Assembly: GCA_029931535.1 (NCBI GenBank)
Contig: JAQPZY010000620.1
Span: 1 to 64,000 of the forward strand
Direction: 5' to 3'
Length of the DNA stretch: 64,000 nt
Source: Margaritifera margaritifera
Lineage: Eukaryota > Mollusca > Bivalvia > Unionida > Margaritiferidae
Part shown: one piece after another, positions 48,103 through 61,209 of the stretch
Position numbering within the stretch: the stretch's first letter is position 1
How the letters are laid out: each line of letters starts with the position of its first letter
Made by a program: the position numbers and the translations under genes
The notes under the pieces: generated by a model
Seen by the model: the letters and a program-made list of their open reading frames with translations, nothing else
Told to the model about the DNA's origin: nothing
Database searches by the model: none

Positions 48103-49496
48103 TGGACCATCGTCGCAAGCCACGGGTGAAAATTCGTGAAAAAGGAGTGCAGCAGATTTTTGCCCACTGTAAACACCTCCCCCCCCCTCCGCCACACACA
48201 CACAAATACATCTGGCTTCTGCTACTGATTGGGCGTCCATAACAGTTTGCATTTTAAACTAGACTACGATATTTAAACACCGTGTAAATGAATGTTGATT
48301 GCTTGACAGAGTTTCGCCATTTTCCTGTCATCATCATGTAGTTTTACAAGCCGCTTTGTTGTAAGAAGTACACGATGTGAAATGTGCGTTAAAGCCAGTG
48401 TGACTGGTAAAGCTGTATTTTAAACAGTTTTGAAAACCAATTTTACGAAGGAATCTGACATGTTAATTAAATGATATGTCATCGCACAGTTTGGTATAGC
48501 GACAAATAAAAAAGTGATCAATAAAATATAGAAACTGTGAAACCGAATTATCTACATATCTTACAAGAAGACTGATAATAGACAAAAGAATGTATCGGTC
48601 CTACAAAAAAGTCTTATAAAGATATCATATGGACACGGCTTAACCGAATCCAGGGTTAGGTACACGTTAACATGAAATGAAGGTTGATTACTATGAGTAA
48701 GATGATAACAAAACTACCAGGCGATACGAAAAGAAAACAATAATGGGAGCAGACGCGTGCAAGTGGAATATCACAACTTGCAATTTGTTCTCCTTAGTAT
48801 AATTCTGATCCATAAAGATACACTGAACTCCAGACCGAACCGAGTATTTCAAAGCCTTACGCCATCACAGTTGTCAGACATAGGCAGAATGGTTAAAAAG
48901 TTATTAAGGGAAATACTTTAAGTCATAGTTGTCGTTATCGTTAAAATTTGCAGAATTGTAACAAATGTGACTGTTACGGTCTTTATTTATGATTTTCTTT
49001 TTTGGTCGTAGATTAAAGATTTATACTGCCCAAAACGTTTGCACTCTGTGAAGATTTAAGTGCTTTATTCAATTTTATTAAATTTTGATTCTTTGTGAAG
49101 TTAGTTCAGCCATATCGAATATTTTCATCCATTTATTTTCAGTTTTCGATGTACAAATCTGCACGAAAAATAAAACAATACACGTTCAGATTTTTGTATA
49201 CTGATATTTTACGCCGGAAAGATGGGATGATGGATTAGCGAATCAAAACTGTCTTCCTCTGGGACAATACATATAGTCTTTTTAAAGGAATTATTAAGAG
49301 GAGTATCGCTGTTCTGTTTATCAAATAAATGATTGCCCCGTGATTGAGAATTGAAAACTCTCCTTTAGTCATTGAAAGTTCCGTTTTTTTAAAAAATAAA
49401 TAAAACGGCGTTGTAGTAATTCTTTTGATAGTTATAGAGGAAGTAGGAGAATGAGGAGGAGGAGGATGTTTGTGGTAGAAAAACGACGACAATGAC

Positions 49497-49602
49497 AATA
49501 TTTACGACGAATGGTATCGTAGAAAGAGAATGAAGTTATAATAAATGATCCACATTTACGACGAATGGTATCATAGAATGACAATGAAGTTATAATAAAT
49601 GA
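49497..49602. repeat. 53-bp tandem duplication (right arm)
   Basis: Mirror of 11131-11236. Confidence 0.85.
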
Positions 49603-50257
49603 TCTACTCAAGATGTCAAAAAGGAAAAACATGTTTTCAATAGAACGCCTCGTTGCTATGATAGGAATGTGCAATATATTGCCTGGTTAAATTGGATCTC
49701 GCAAGTTCCTATTTCATTTTAAAATTTTAACATTAATCTAGGTACATATTCAACTTAGAAATTTAGTTCCAGATTCGCTTCTTAATATTGTATAAAATAA
49801 AATGTGTCGCTGCTGTAACCAAAATTTCCTATTCCTTTTTAAAACATATGTTTAACGGAAAACATTAATTGATAAATTTTGTAAAACTAACTTACTGAAG
49901 GACATTTGCGAGATTGGTATGTTCAGAAGCTGCATCACTTGTCTAAATATATGCTACACTTTAATTCTCTATGGATATAATTTTCAATTTGAATTAAAAC
50001 CAATCATTGCAAAGTTGAAAAACTAACAGCAGCTTGGAATAAATAGAAATCAATTTATTCATATTTCTACCTGTTAGAATGAACGTGCAAAGAGTACATA
50101 TCTTTACTTTATGCTAGCATGTGAATTAGTGGATTTTCCAATTGAAATAATTTTGATAATTCACCGGCGTGAATTAGGAAAAATTCTTTTTTTCACTGCG
50201 TTCAATAGACATCGATAAAATTATGATCAAGAAATTAGATACCCTGTTTTGGCACTT

Positions 50258-50324
50258 GCATAGTCTAGTGGCAAGTATGGTCACCTATGACACAGGGTTA
50301 CCTGGTTAAAATCCCACAATATGC
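50258..50324 (+). pseudogene. tRNA-like relic (right arm)
   Basis: Mirror of 10409-10475. Acceptor-like gcata/tatgc, 'tagtctagtggcaag' D arm, anticodon-loop-like 'atgacac' and a broken T arm. Val- or Asp-like ancestry is possible. Not functional. Confidence 0.5.
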
Positions 50325-50539
50325 ATTTCTTTCTTTCTTCAATTTTATTGTTTATGTGCTTTTTTGTCTTGATTTAGGAAAGAGAAGTATGTTACTACTG
50401 CTATTTTCATTGGGAATATACACAAAACACAACAGAACATAAACGGTAAACAGCTGACATTATCGCGCAGGATGCAGTAAAAGTCTGTTACTTCAATCTG
50501 TTATACATATTGCTAGCCAATACGTTTGAGCATAAAATA

Positions 50540-50697
50540 AAAAGAAACTTTGCTTGTTCTGATTAAATGACGGATATAATTCATCGCATGGGTGAAAAAC
50601 TTTTCAATTTTCACTTGTGGCTTCGCCGCTCGTGAAAATACTGAGTTTTTCACCCATTCAATGAAATAAATCCGCCATTCACTCAATCAAAGCAAAT
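50540..50697. mobile_element. Foldback MITE-like element 2 (right arm)
   Basis: Mirror of 10036-10193. The stem arms carry 'gggtgaaaaacttttca' and 'actgagtttttcaccca' around a GC-rich loop. Confidence 0.7.
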
Positions 50698-51540
50698 ATC
50701 CTATGTTTCTGCTATTTTTACGGATGACAACCAAAAAATATTGTTTTTCAAACAAACTTGATTACATAGCCTGAGTCCTTGCGCTTGAATAAAAACAAAA
50801 CCCTATTTACACAAGCCATTGAGTGTGTTTAATAAGAGTGTGTTTGCCTATTTCGTTTCAAATGGTCTAAATTGCAGCTCCTTTTAAAATTTTAGAGAAC
50901 ATATCGATTTAAAAATTACAATAATTTTCAAGTCCAAACTGAATAGTTTCCTTTAGGATCACGATACTTTCTTTCCTATACACAATATCATTAGAACAAA
51001 TTAATGAAATAGAGACAACAGGCTCATAACTGAAAATAGATTTGTTTGGGGCGAAAAGTACAGAAAATTATCTGCACTCAAGGACCATCTTTTCACTTTT
51101 AATACAGCTTTTTTACTTGTCAACCTTTCCATCAAATTATATAATGTAAAATTTACCTTAGGTTAAATGAAAACAAACAAAGTTGTATTTGTCAATCATT
51201 ATATTTTCTCAAATGCTTCTTATAGTAAACACAGCCTGCCTCCTCAAGAAATAAAGAATTACAGAATTGTTCAAACAAGCTTTATAAACTGTCTAGGAAG
51301 CCTAATTTTAATGATAATATTAAGAGGTCCCCATGCTCTTTCGACTCGTATGATGCCACAAAGTTGAGTATTTAATAATCCAAACATTGATTTTTACAGT
51401 AGTGCAATTAAATATGCAGAGATTGTGTTATCTATTTTCAGGTGTTTTGCTATATCAAGCCATAATAAACGTGTGGAAATTGTGGTGCATAGAACTTTGA
51501 AAATTGTTTCGACATAATGCTTGTTTTATGTTTATTCTAA

Positions 51541-51682
51541 TACCGTATATACTTGCTTATAACTTGAGTCCAACTGCAAACTGCACAGACCCAGATCTGC
51601 CGGCGCATAATGCGCCGGCAGATCTGGGTCTATGCAGTTTGTTAGGAGTAATCAGTAGAACAAACAACTAGTATATACGGTA
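51541..51682. mobile_element. Foldback MITE-like element with 45-nt hairpin (right arm)
   Basis: Mirror of 9051-9192. The central 22 + 1 + 22 nt inverted repeat is unchanged between the arms. Confidence 0.75.
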
Positions 51683-52867
51683 CTGAAACACTTGTTCCCT
51701 GATGTTGTTTAAACTTAAGTGAATTATATGTTGGGATATTACCCGCATATAGGGAAACCTATATTCTTTTTCTTCATATATCTATTTCAAAATGAAGATT
51801 TCAAATTGATATCAGAGATCCAGGTTTATTTCAAATTTACATAAAAGTAACGAAAATGGATACAAACATATGCATTTTATTAATGCCATGAATGGAACTA
51901 TGTAGATTTTTTTCTTCACAGTCCTGATAGAAAATCAGTGAGGAAAATCAAGGTTGATTAAAAATTAGTCTTACTTTAAAAATTAAGATTGAAAATCTAA
52001 TATGGATATAATAAATACGTATTGACGGATTCTATTAATATGTCGTAGCGTCTTTATTCATTATCATCGAGCTGCAGTTGTGTTAGCTAGTTGTCAAATT
52101 AATTCCTGGGGAGTTCATTGCCTTATAGGCATGCACTAATATGGCAAGAGCGAAATATCCGTAAAACATCGTTTCTGATTCCTTTTTGAGCTTAAAGAGA
52201 ATTGAATTATTCCTAATAATAAATATAATTTTTAAAAAAAACATAGCCAATGGCTCATAGTACACAATTCCAACATAAATATAAGCACGAACTGAGTCAG
52301 TAATACACCCTTCATAATCTCTTTATACAATATAAGTCTATGAATCTAACAATAAATATCTCGAACTGTTTAACCTAGACCCTTGTAGTTCGTGCTGTCG
52401 GGGTTCTACTGTAATAGGCATAAAGAGGGATCAAACTCTTCCATGTATCTACTGCTTCCAAAACATTTCATCTCTTTTGAAATGCTTATCCTATGACTCT
52501 ATTAAACTTACAAAAATTTGGAATCTAAATAATACGTAGTCATCTCAGATTATTATTTTGTAGAAAGCATTACAAGTATAGTCACAGTCTTCAATCGATT
52601 AAATACTTCTGAAAGCGTTCATCTCATCAGACTGAGAAGTGATGAATGTCTCTCTTTAGTTGCATCAGCCTTGGAATCTAAATAGATCAAAATATGTAGT
52701 GGTCTGATTATTCTTTTGTCATTTGAGACGTCAATGCATTGGAAATAACATGTTACAGAGTCGACGCCGAGGTAAAGCAGTTTATAAAACAAATTATATT
52801 TGGAACAAAAGGGTACAGAGCCAACGAAATAGTTTGCTTTCTAAATACATATTATCGGTATCCTCCT

Positions 52868-52930
52868 GGGAGCCGCTGTAGCTCCGTTGATGAAGCACCT
52901 GACTCCTAATCCAGAGGTCACCACCTTTTC
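52868..52930 (+). repeat. tRNA-derived SINE head (right arm)
   Basis: Mirror of 7802-7864: 'gctgtagctccgttgatgaa' A-box region, anticodon stem-loop 'ctgac-tcctaat-ccag', then 'aggtcaccacc' and loss of the B box. Confidence 0.6.
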
Positions 52931-53796
52931 ATTACCAATTTTAAGGCTGAGTTCGACTTTATTTGAAGCATTGAGGTCATTGTACAGCAACATGGAACAA
53001 TTACCAAAGAAAACTGAAGAATTACCAAAGGTGAATATATTCCCGGTCACTCTCGCCAAAACACATCCCTATTATCTGATGTCAATAGGTAGTACATTTC
53101 TTGAAATGTATTCCAACTATACGTAGGAAAAAAAAGTCATTTGCATAATATTGTGTTATATTACACAAATGCCACAAAATGGATTCTCATAAAGCTCAGT
53201 ATAATTGCAATGCAATATATTGTTATCTGCAGAAGTTTATCCTACTAACTATAATATCATGAAATGCAGAAACCGGGGTCACACTATTATGCTTGGTAAT
53301 GCTAATATTTATTAGTGTGTTTATCAACTGAGCCCTTACATTGTTTTTTTTTCTTACAGATTAAAACTTAGTTTCTTTTTCCATCTGCTAGTTTTACACA
53401 ATTTTACAACTGATCTTATGTGCGGATGCCTCATCGAAGATTTATTTACTTCTTATGCGTGCCAAGAGCATTGGATGATTCAAGAGGATAATTTTTCTTC
53501 GTGAATGCCCCTATCTTAAATAACAGGATATACACTAAAGCATGGTCATATCCAGCAATACTTCAGAAATAGAAAAACGTGTATCCAATAATTCAGCCAA
53601 TTAATGACGCTATGCAGTTATGCAGTTTTGAGTTGACTACTTCCATTACAAGAGAGTCAGTTTTGAATTTACTGCTTCCGTTACAAGAGAGCCAGTTCGT
53701 TTGGTTGTCGATAAATAACCTTAAACTTCTCACGAACCAATGTTTTAAGTAACTTCATTACCTGCCGTATATTTTGTCTGTAAAGATCTTAACAAT

Positions 53797-53996
53797 TGAT
53801 GTTGTTTTCTCATACCCAAGAAGGATTTTGGTGCTAAAAGCGTGACAACCAGATGTTGTTTTCTCATTCCCAAGAATGATTTTGGTGCTTCAAGCGCGAC
53901 AACCGGATGTCGTTTTCTCATACCCAAGAAGGATTTTGGTGCTTGAAACGTGACAACCAGATGTTGTTTTCTCATACCCAAGAAGTTTTTTGGTGC
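53797..53996. repeat. 54-bp minisatellite (right arm)
   Basis: Mirror of 6737-6936. Small substitutions distinguish the copies, for example in the third unit. The arm ends about 480 bp further on. Confidence 0.95.
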
Positions 53997-54473
53997 TTAA
54001 AGCGTGACACAAATTCAGCACATATTTGTATTATTTCGAGGAACATTGGTTAGCTTCGACGATAATTCGTAAGAGCCATAGGTACAAGACATTTTATTAA
54101 ATTTGTATTAGTGAAACCAAATTACCTGAATATCTCTGGATATTTTAAAAACAAAGATGTAAGAGAAGGCTTAAATGCAGCAAAGAAATGGCCCAAGGAA
54201 TGTAACTCTGAAATTGCCTATTTCTAGAATTGTTGGAAATCTGCTCATTGGACCAGACCTTAGAGACATATAACCTTTACCCAAATACATAGGATATACG
54301 GAGGCATTCACGAACCAACTGTTTCGTTACGACATAGATACAACTAAATATTTTGACTAGAAGGGATACAAATTTATTCGCCATCATCAATTTAGAGATC
54401 ATCTATCAAAATATACAAGCCGCATTGAGGCGTCAATGTTGTATACGTGGTAGAATATGTTTTGAAACAGGAA

Positions 54474-54775
54474 GCACTGTAACAAGCAAGTATAAAGGTC
54501 CAGCACATAAAAATGCAACTTTACTTACAAATATTCCATGTACACTCCAGTGTTTATTTATGGCTTTTCAGGTTATGACAGCCATCAACACAGTAATTAA
54601 AAATTATGAAGGTGAAGAGGTAGAACTTGTACAGAATATCGACTAGAAATATATTTCAGTCAGCAAGGATTTCATAGTTGATACGTTCATGAAAGAAGGA
54701 GAAGAATTAACAGTCAAAACGACAATTAGGTGTGTAGATATCTTTAGATTCATGCGACAATCTGTAATATAATAA
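54474..54775 (+). other. Coding-like fragment abutting the outer palindrome boundary
   Basis: A plus frame crosses the arm boundary (54353-54646). Beyond the boundary it reads through 'KNATLLTNIPCTLQCLFMAF' and, after one stop, 'FIVDTFMKEGEELTVKTTIR' to about 54770. The near absence of stops over about 100 codons outside the arm is suggestive of decayed coding sequence. I recognise no family. Confidence 0.25.
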
Positions 54776-54849
54776 GCCTGTTAATGACTGATAATATTTT
54801 TTGTTGCTTTTTTAAATGCACTCATATTGAGACAGGAAACTTTTAAAAT

Positions 54850-54957
54850 GACATCAAAGATAAATTCAAGTTCTCTGACACTAGTGACTATCCCAAGGCG
54901 CAGGATATTTGGTTTTCCACAAATGAGAAAGATTATTCCTGGACTTTTCAAGAATAG
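54850..54957 (+). other. Short coding-like fragment with 'SDTSDYPKA'
   Basis: A 36-codon stretch ending in a stop. 'FKFSDTSDYPKA' followed by 'FSTNEK' vaguely recalls the DTSDYPK(D)H...N(K)K motif seen near the end of some Polinton/Maverick-associated proteins. The resemblance is weak and rests on memory of a motif, so only a search could decide. Nothing else of such an element is seen nearby. Confidence 0.2.
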
Positions 54958-55019
54958 CGTTCCAATAAGAGATTTTTTTAAAGTTAAGGTCATAACTTTA
55001 TTCGTTCAGAACTAATAAA

Positions 55020-56778
55020 TATTTGTTTTAAAAAAAGTGTTTGGAAAGGAATAAAACATATAATAAAAAAATCAACAAAATAATACAAAATTCTAAATAT
55101 ACAAAGAGTGCTTATTTAGTAACAATGATAATAATTACGAAATGAAGTTAATGAGATCATATAATTATGACATGAAAACATCAAAATAAAATAAATAATA
55201 CTGCCTATAAATGACGACAAGCGTTTTTTTTTTTTTTTTTTTTTTTTTGGTGGGTGGGGGACACATTGACTTTATGGACACATCAGTACTTGGTAATTGT
55301 GCTTTGCACATGTTCCAAATGAACAATTGTGCTAAAAACGTATCTCTGCGATGTAAAAGAAAAATTATTCAAGTCTCGTAAAAGGTTTATTTTTGTTTAG
55401 CTCTGTCTCAAAGTATACACAATCTCTCTCATCATTTTCAGTGCAGATAGTTTCCATTACTTGTTTTTGCCCTTACTGTAGAAAATAAACAAAATCGTGT
55501 ATTTATCTATAAAATCTTTGCTTAAAATTTTTGCTTTTGTACGATCACCCATGCAGATATCCAACAAGGTCTTCCACTAAGACCTAGTTTGGTTTCTTGC
55601 TTTCGTTTTTATATCATCAGAATTGGTACTCTCATCAGTCATGAGCAAAGTCTTGGTTCCACGATCGACATGCAGTAACTGTAGCTATTGATTTAATTTG
55701 CCCTCAGGATATTATTATCTCAGTTTTATCCTTCAGTAACCACGTTCTCTCGTAAGACTTGTTATACAGAATGGTAGACAGAGAACAACTATGTGGTCAA
55801 AAATAGTTCATGTATTCAATCTCTATAAAATTCATTACAAACAATCTTTATATAATTAGTAACTCCAAAAATTATCATGTCGCGATGCTCATTCAAATAC
55901 AGTTATATATTCCTACATAATAATTTATTTTAATTTATTGTTTGAATGTTTAACTGAGCATATGAAATAAAATAAATGCACACTGCATATTTTCCTATTG
56001 ATTTCCAGATGGATGCCTTGCTGACCGTGAGCTAAACCTTTAAGACCACTACCATGCAATATATTATCATCTGTATTTCTCAGATTAATGGCTATCATCA
56101 AAGAGATTCAGCTGTCTTAATTGGAATCCCTTGTAAAAAAAAAAGACATTTTGGCAGGTCTTCTATTGCAAGTGCTTTTTAATAACAAAACAAAACACTC
56201 TTCAAGCCCATTCGGTGAGAATCACATGTAATGTTCTTACAGTTGTATTGGCTGCTGTATTATATTATAGTCATAAACTATAGTAATTCCGTTCATAAGT
56301 GGTCGTGTCCTACTGGAATACAATGTTTTCCAATTCATGTTCATGGTCACCAACTTTAATGACTTTCAACGCGTTTGAAGCGTTATGCTAAGTCTGAAAT
56401 CCGGTTGAAGAGCTCAGTGTAATAAGATGAGCCCAGGTTGGTATTGGATCTAGCGAAGACACTAAATACAGCTTCGAGAATGAGATGTGTATGTATAATG
56501 TAATTTAACGATGACTGAATCTGACACCATACTCGTTCACATAAAGTTCAACAATGGATTTAACAGAATGATGAGCACAGAGTTAAACAACGGATAACAG
56601 AAAATGATATCATAACTTCAATAACTTCAATAATCAAACGAGAATCAACGTATGGAACTTATTAACAAATATGATTTCTATATGGATCTATCACCAGAGA
56701 TATGAAGAATGTAGAGTTCATCAACAAGGATGATCAATGTATAGAATTGATACACAAATATGAACAATGTATATTTCA
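55020..56778. other. AT-rich flank, nothing recognised
   Basis: Includes a T homopolymer (55224-55248) followed by 'ggtgggtggggg'. No coding or repeat signal otherwise. It may contain the 3' UTR of the minus-strand gene whose coding end is at 56779. Confidence 0.3.
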
Positions 56779-57161
56779 TCAACAAGTAAGATGTACGTAT
56801 AATTGATTTTCATTCATGTAGCGATATTGAAATATATTTTCACAAATATAGTGATACTGAATAATATTGATTAAAAATGGAACATATATGTATCTCGTGG
56901 CGTTTAGTAGACGATCACGATGTATTTCCGGTTCCTCAACTCTCGTCGAATGGTCAAGGAGCAACCATGAATAGCCAGCCTCTCTCAGTCTGCCGAAGGA
57001 CCTCTTGAGAGCCTCCATATTCCCTGCAGGCCCATTGGTCCAGAAGCTTTGGTCCCTCACTGCGAGTAAACTGATACCGTCCTCCGAGCCAACGTCACCA
57101 TCGACCACAGCATCCCGGTCATACAAAACCCAACAGAGTTCTGCAAATCCCCGTGAAACAG
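56779..57161 (-). CDS. Candidate terminal exon of EF-hand-containing gene
   Basis: Minus-strand open frame, preceded by a good 3' splice site ('attgcattttcag' then CTGTTTCACGG; exon starts at 57161). It is GC-richer than its surroundings, encodes 'GFAELCWVLYDRDAVVDGD' and 'EALKRSFGRLREAGYSWLL', and ends at a stop at 56779. Its entry phase (needs one preceding base) matches the exit phase of the upstream exon, and the joined codon is GCT (Ala). 'YDRDAVVDGDV' could be a degenerate second EF-hand loop, but I would not insist. The last 35 or so residues are Ile/Tyr-rich and may be intron read-through past an unrecognised donor. No family assigned beyond the EF-hand in the neighbouring exon. Confidence 0.4.
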
Positions 57162-57565
57162 CTGAAAATGCAATAACTGAGCCATGCAGTACATGAGACA
57201 CGGTTAAGGACGCACATGAATTGGCTTCATTACGCATTACATTATTTCATCAGAACTACCATACGAGATTATTATTATAATAACCACGTTCGTACATGAA
57301 TATGTGTCCAACAAAAATAATGTCACTGAATTATATGAACTCGAACATTGTTCATCATTTAATGGATGCAACATATAATTGAATTCAATTTGTCTGTTCA
57401 GTTACAAATATGGCTAACTTGAAACAGACTACACTTTATCTAAACAAGATACACACTAACACATATCACTTGTTCTTTATTAATAGAAGATTTGTAGAAA
57501 TCATTTTCTGGGTAAGTAGAGATATATAAAACATTGTCATCTAGGTCGTATAAAGATTGTATTAC

Positions 57566-57738
57566 CGAAACTTGTTATCTCACTCTTTTGTTTAAGCAAT
57601 CCAGTGTCTTCATTGAACTCTGCATGACTAATTTGTCCTTCATCATCTCCGTTACGATGAAATAACATGATCAGATAGTCGCTTCTTGCATATGCTAGAC
57701 TGGGAGCTATTGCTCCTCCAATAATTGTCCCTCCTGTA
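57566..57738 (-). CDS. Candidate exon encoding a canonical EF-hand
   Basis: The minus-strand frame contains a 12-residue loop N-G-D-D-E-G-Q-I-S-H-A-E followed by Phe (57618-57653), fitting the EF-hand rule (Asn/Asp at 1, Asp at 3, Glu at 5, Gly at 6, Ile at 8, Glu at 12), preceded by a hydrophobic helix 'SDYLIMLFHRN'. A donor 'ttcg|gtaata' follows at 57565/57564. The start is uncertain: Met at 57743 has a stop immediately before it, or the exon starts after an AG at 57738 or 57733. Intron to the next exon is about 404 bp and phase 1 to phase 1 compatible. The role is probably calcium binding; the rest of the gene would lie to the right on the minus strand but I could not establish it. Confidence 0.45.
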
Positions 57739-57823
57739 CTCATTTACTTGTTAAGAGTATAAAATTATGTTGCTATCATCTTATGAGATATCCTTTTCTA
57801 TTTTTTCAATCCATTATAAAAAA

Positions 57824-57931
<108 letters not shown>

Positions 57932-57959
57932 GTGTGTGTTTCATTTACACTGTAAATAT

Positions 57960-59705
57960 TAGGTCCGTGTTCTCTGTTAAAGTCTGAAGATAAAGCAACA
58001 CGTATGATGCCTACAACGAATTAAATGTAAAAATCAATATTAAAGTGAACAACTATGTAAATTGTGTATAAGGTTGCTTTACTAGAATGGCATATTGCTG
58101 TATAGTTTCTTTAGTAGCATTTTGTCTCAAAAATGTATTGAGTTCTGTGTATGAGGTCCGTCAAGGTTGCTCTCCAATTAAGGCAAATCTGTGCATCTTG
58201 TTCACTTTCAAACCCAACTGCAGATAAAGTTTTAGGTTTCCGTAATGTATCACATGTTGCCCCTGTTGTTCACGTACACACAAGTTTTTGTGCAGGTGGT
58301 CTAGGACTCTTGCAATCATTTATCAATTTCTTTTGTAAGGACCATAACTCATTTTCGATAGGTACAAGCTTAAAATGGTCGCGAAGAGGTGTTTGTATCT
58401 CCAAAACTACATACAAAAATCAATCCTATGTCACTATCATCAGGAAAGTTTTTCTACTAACTATCAAATTTGTTCATAACAAGCCGATCTAAAATATTGT
58501 ACAGACATATATTGGCTAATTGCCCAGTCATACCAATGCTGCTTGTTTCGAAACATGATATATATCCTTGTACGGATTTTTGTCCTCACCCTGTGACCTT
58601 AATTTTTCATAATGCCCATAATTTTTATGTTTCTATTTTTATATCATCATCAACACAATATTAACACCACCTCGAATTTCACTATCGGTCGTCTAAACCA
58701 TGTCATAATCTGTCAAAAGTTCAAGTTCTACGCCTGATATTTTGAAAATTGGCACAATGGGCTAAACTAGGTGCCATGCAGTGTCAAGTTTATAGTGTGC
58801 CATACATACATTTCTGAATTCACAAATGTCAAATAGCAGTAGTGTGTCTTTTGTAACGTGGCAGTCATGAAGGTCACATAGTGTGTTCAATTTGAAGTGC
58901 GATAGCACAGTTTGCTCCTACTGGTAATTGTTATCAAATATATTCGAGCCACTCAGACTTGAATAAAACATTTTCTTTTGTTGATACAGATGTAACATTC
59001 AATCGTTAAAAGATATCAATGTATTCATATTAGTAAATGTCCTTCCTCAATTATTTAAGTTTCATGTTTATAAAATTTATCAGAGTTTCTGTACATTTGT
59101 CATCATTTAAACGTGTAGCAAGATGATGTAATAACTGGTACATGTAACTAACACTATCTACAAATTTCTTGTACCTCTTATTTACGTACCAAGCTTCATG
59201 AACCTATCTACTACGAAGTCCTTGCTGAATGAAATGTATTTTTCTTTATTGTTGGCTATGACGTTTACCTCATTACATAGATGAGATTTTACAGTTATCA
59301 ACGAATAGTCAGATGTATTTGGGGTATCTGCAATTCAAACAACAGTCTCACTTTGCAAGACCTTTGAAATTTCATGTTAAGTGATCATGGTCTCTAACTT
59401 TGTCTTTTAACATTTTACTCTCACAGATATGACAAGTATTCCTTCAGTTAAATTGTTGTCATCTTTATCTCTCCAACCCAAACAGTTACAAAACACCTAT
59501 AGGAAATTAGTACCGCTGTAAATTATAGGGATTTAACTTATGTGAATTTAAATTGACGTACATTCAAAACCATGTTGGTGTGTGCTTAGTTGTTTTCATT
59601 GCCAAGGATGAACTGGTTTGATTTGAAGCATCATTACAATTTTATGGTGATTAGTTCGTACACGTCGAAGTGTACGGTATGCTGACATGATGATCAAATA
59701 GCTGA
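57960..59705. other. AT-rich flank, no supported gene
   Basis: The plus frame 58151-58492 (113 codons) is the longest here. It has no recognised domain, no splice or promoter support and a composition like noise. Phrases such as 'cctgtgaccttaatttttc' near 58590 resemble widely dispersed invertebrate repeat sequence. Confidence 0.3.
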
Positions 59706-59706
59706 T

Positions 59707-59761
<55 letters not shown>

Positions 59762-59815
59762 GGAGAGAGAGAGGGAGAGAGAGAGAAAGAGAGAGAGAGC
59801 GAGTGTTTGTGTGTA

Positions 59816-59850
<35 letters not shown>
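59707..59850. repeat. Compound (CA)(TA)(GA)(GT)(GA) microsatellite cluster
   Basis: Five successive dinucleotide tracts within about 145 bp. Confidence 0.93.
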
Positions 59851-59851
<1 letters not shown>

Positions 59852-60144
59852 CTATCTACGCTTTAAATAATACGGTATTTTCTGATCAACTAACTTTTCT
59901 GGGGCATTGAAAAAGTTGAAGTATTTTGTTACATGTGTATTTCTGTCATGATGTTTGTTTACTCGTGATGTCACCTATCTTGTAAAATCTGATATGGCAA
60001 CAGTAAAATATTATTTCAATCCATTAAATAAAATCAAACATGTCAACATATGTTTTTAGTGCAGATTCAAACTGCAAAGAAAATAATATCTGTTTCCGCA
60101 TATTTCATGTTGAATGCAAGCGTTTGTTTTTCACTCATTGAGCA

Positions 60145-60148
<4 letters not shown>

Positions 60149-60194
<46 letters not shown>
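60149..60194. repeat. (TA)n microsatellite
   Basis: About 46 bp of TA. No gene is recognised between 59851 and 61200 apart from a weak splice-like pair noted as rejected. Confidence 0.93.
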
Positions 60195-60196
<2 letters not shown>

Positions 60197-61209
60197 ATTC
60201 ATTTTATTGATTGACACCTGTGTACGTACAGTGTTAAATACTTAATCCTGTCAAAAAGACACTTCATGCTTTAGTTTATTTATGTCCAAATTTGGTATGT
60301 AAATTATAAAATAAATGTTCAATGCCATTTTCCATTTCGCCTCTATTCATTCTGTTCATAGGTTTTGTTCTGAGGTGAAATCCCCTTATTCAATTTTGTC
60401 TCCATAGATTGTGGGCAGTTTCATATGTGTTGATCGTTAAGTCTAGCTGAACGTTTACAGAAACAAAATGACTTTGTTACGGTATAGTTTTGTTTTGTTA
60501 AAAATTGATACAAGTCATTATTCTTACCGCCTTAAAATCTGCACTAGTTTACATTTCTCATGAAAAATTCTAAATGCCTTTCGGTGAGGATCCTGTTGAT
60601 ATATTACTTATTCATTAATCTCAATTCTGTACGACACTGTAATCGTATTGAAATAGGCTTTAATGCTTTTGTAACGCGTTTTGAAATAAATTGATTAAGC
60701 ATGAAAGTCATCATCTTTGATTTATTTACCTAGCAAACGTTCAGTATATTTTACTACTTATAAAACGTTAAATGTGTGTGAAAAAGATATGTTTGAGCTT
60801 TGTCATACATTTTCGCAAAATGCCACCACAGTACCTAAAGTGTCTGCCTCTGTGAGTAGTACATATGAAAGAATCCACTTACCACCCACAGAGGAAGGCC
60901 CCATTTCCTTTTGCACATCTTTTTCCTATTTGCTCAGGAATTTTATACAGATAAATGAATTTTGAAAGTATTGTTTGGCCCTACCACATATAGACATATT
61001 TGTGCAATCATCAAACTCTGTAAAGATGAGTAAAATGTTAGTTTGTCACCCACAATCAACTTGTTTCCTAAGTGATCAGTCTCCGTATCATTGGTATGAA
61101 ATATTCTTAGGTTCCATCTCGATTGACAATGTTTCAGTACCACAACTATAGCATTTTATCAATTCCATTTAATATAGTGAACAAACGTTCACAAACATAG
61201 AAACTTACA

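Larger units (their letters stand above)
34933..54473. repeat. Giant inverted repeat, right arm (about 19.5 kb)
   Basis: Reverse complement of 6259-25849. It begins with 'catcgactgccgtgctttt' immediately after spacer sequence and ends with 'gttttgaaacaggaa' (54473), after which the two flanks are unrelated. It contains the mirror of every left-arm feature. It is about 50 bp shorter overall, through the loss of the GATA tract, a 10-bp deletion near 42848, and microsatellite length changes. Confidence 0.97.

Noticed and set aside
58151..58492. 113-codon plus frame as a gene
   Set aside because: No recognisable family, no splice or promoter support, and sequence nearby resembles dispersed repeats.
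60883..60932. A small minus-strand exon ending at a 'gggtg|gtaagt' donor
   Set aside because: The donor is good, but two weak acceptors give different frames, the exon would be only 43-50 bp, and nothing supports either choice.
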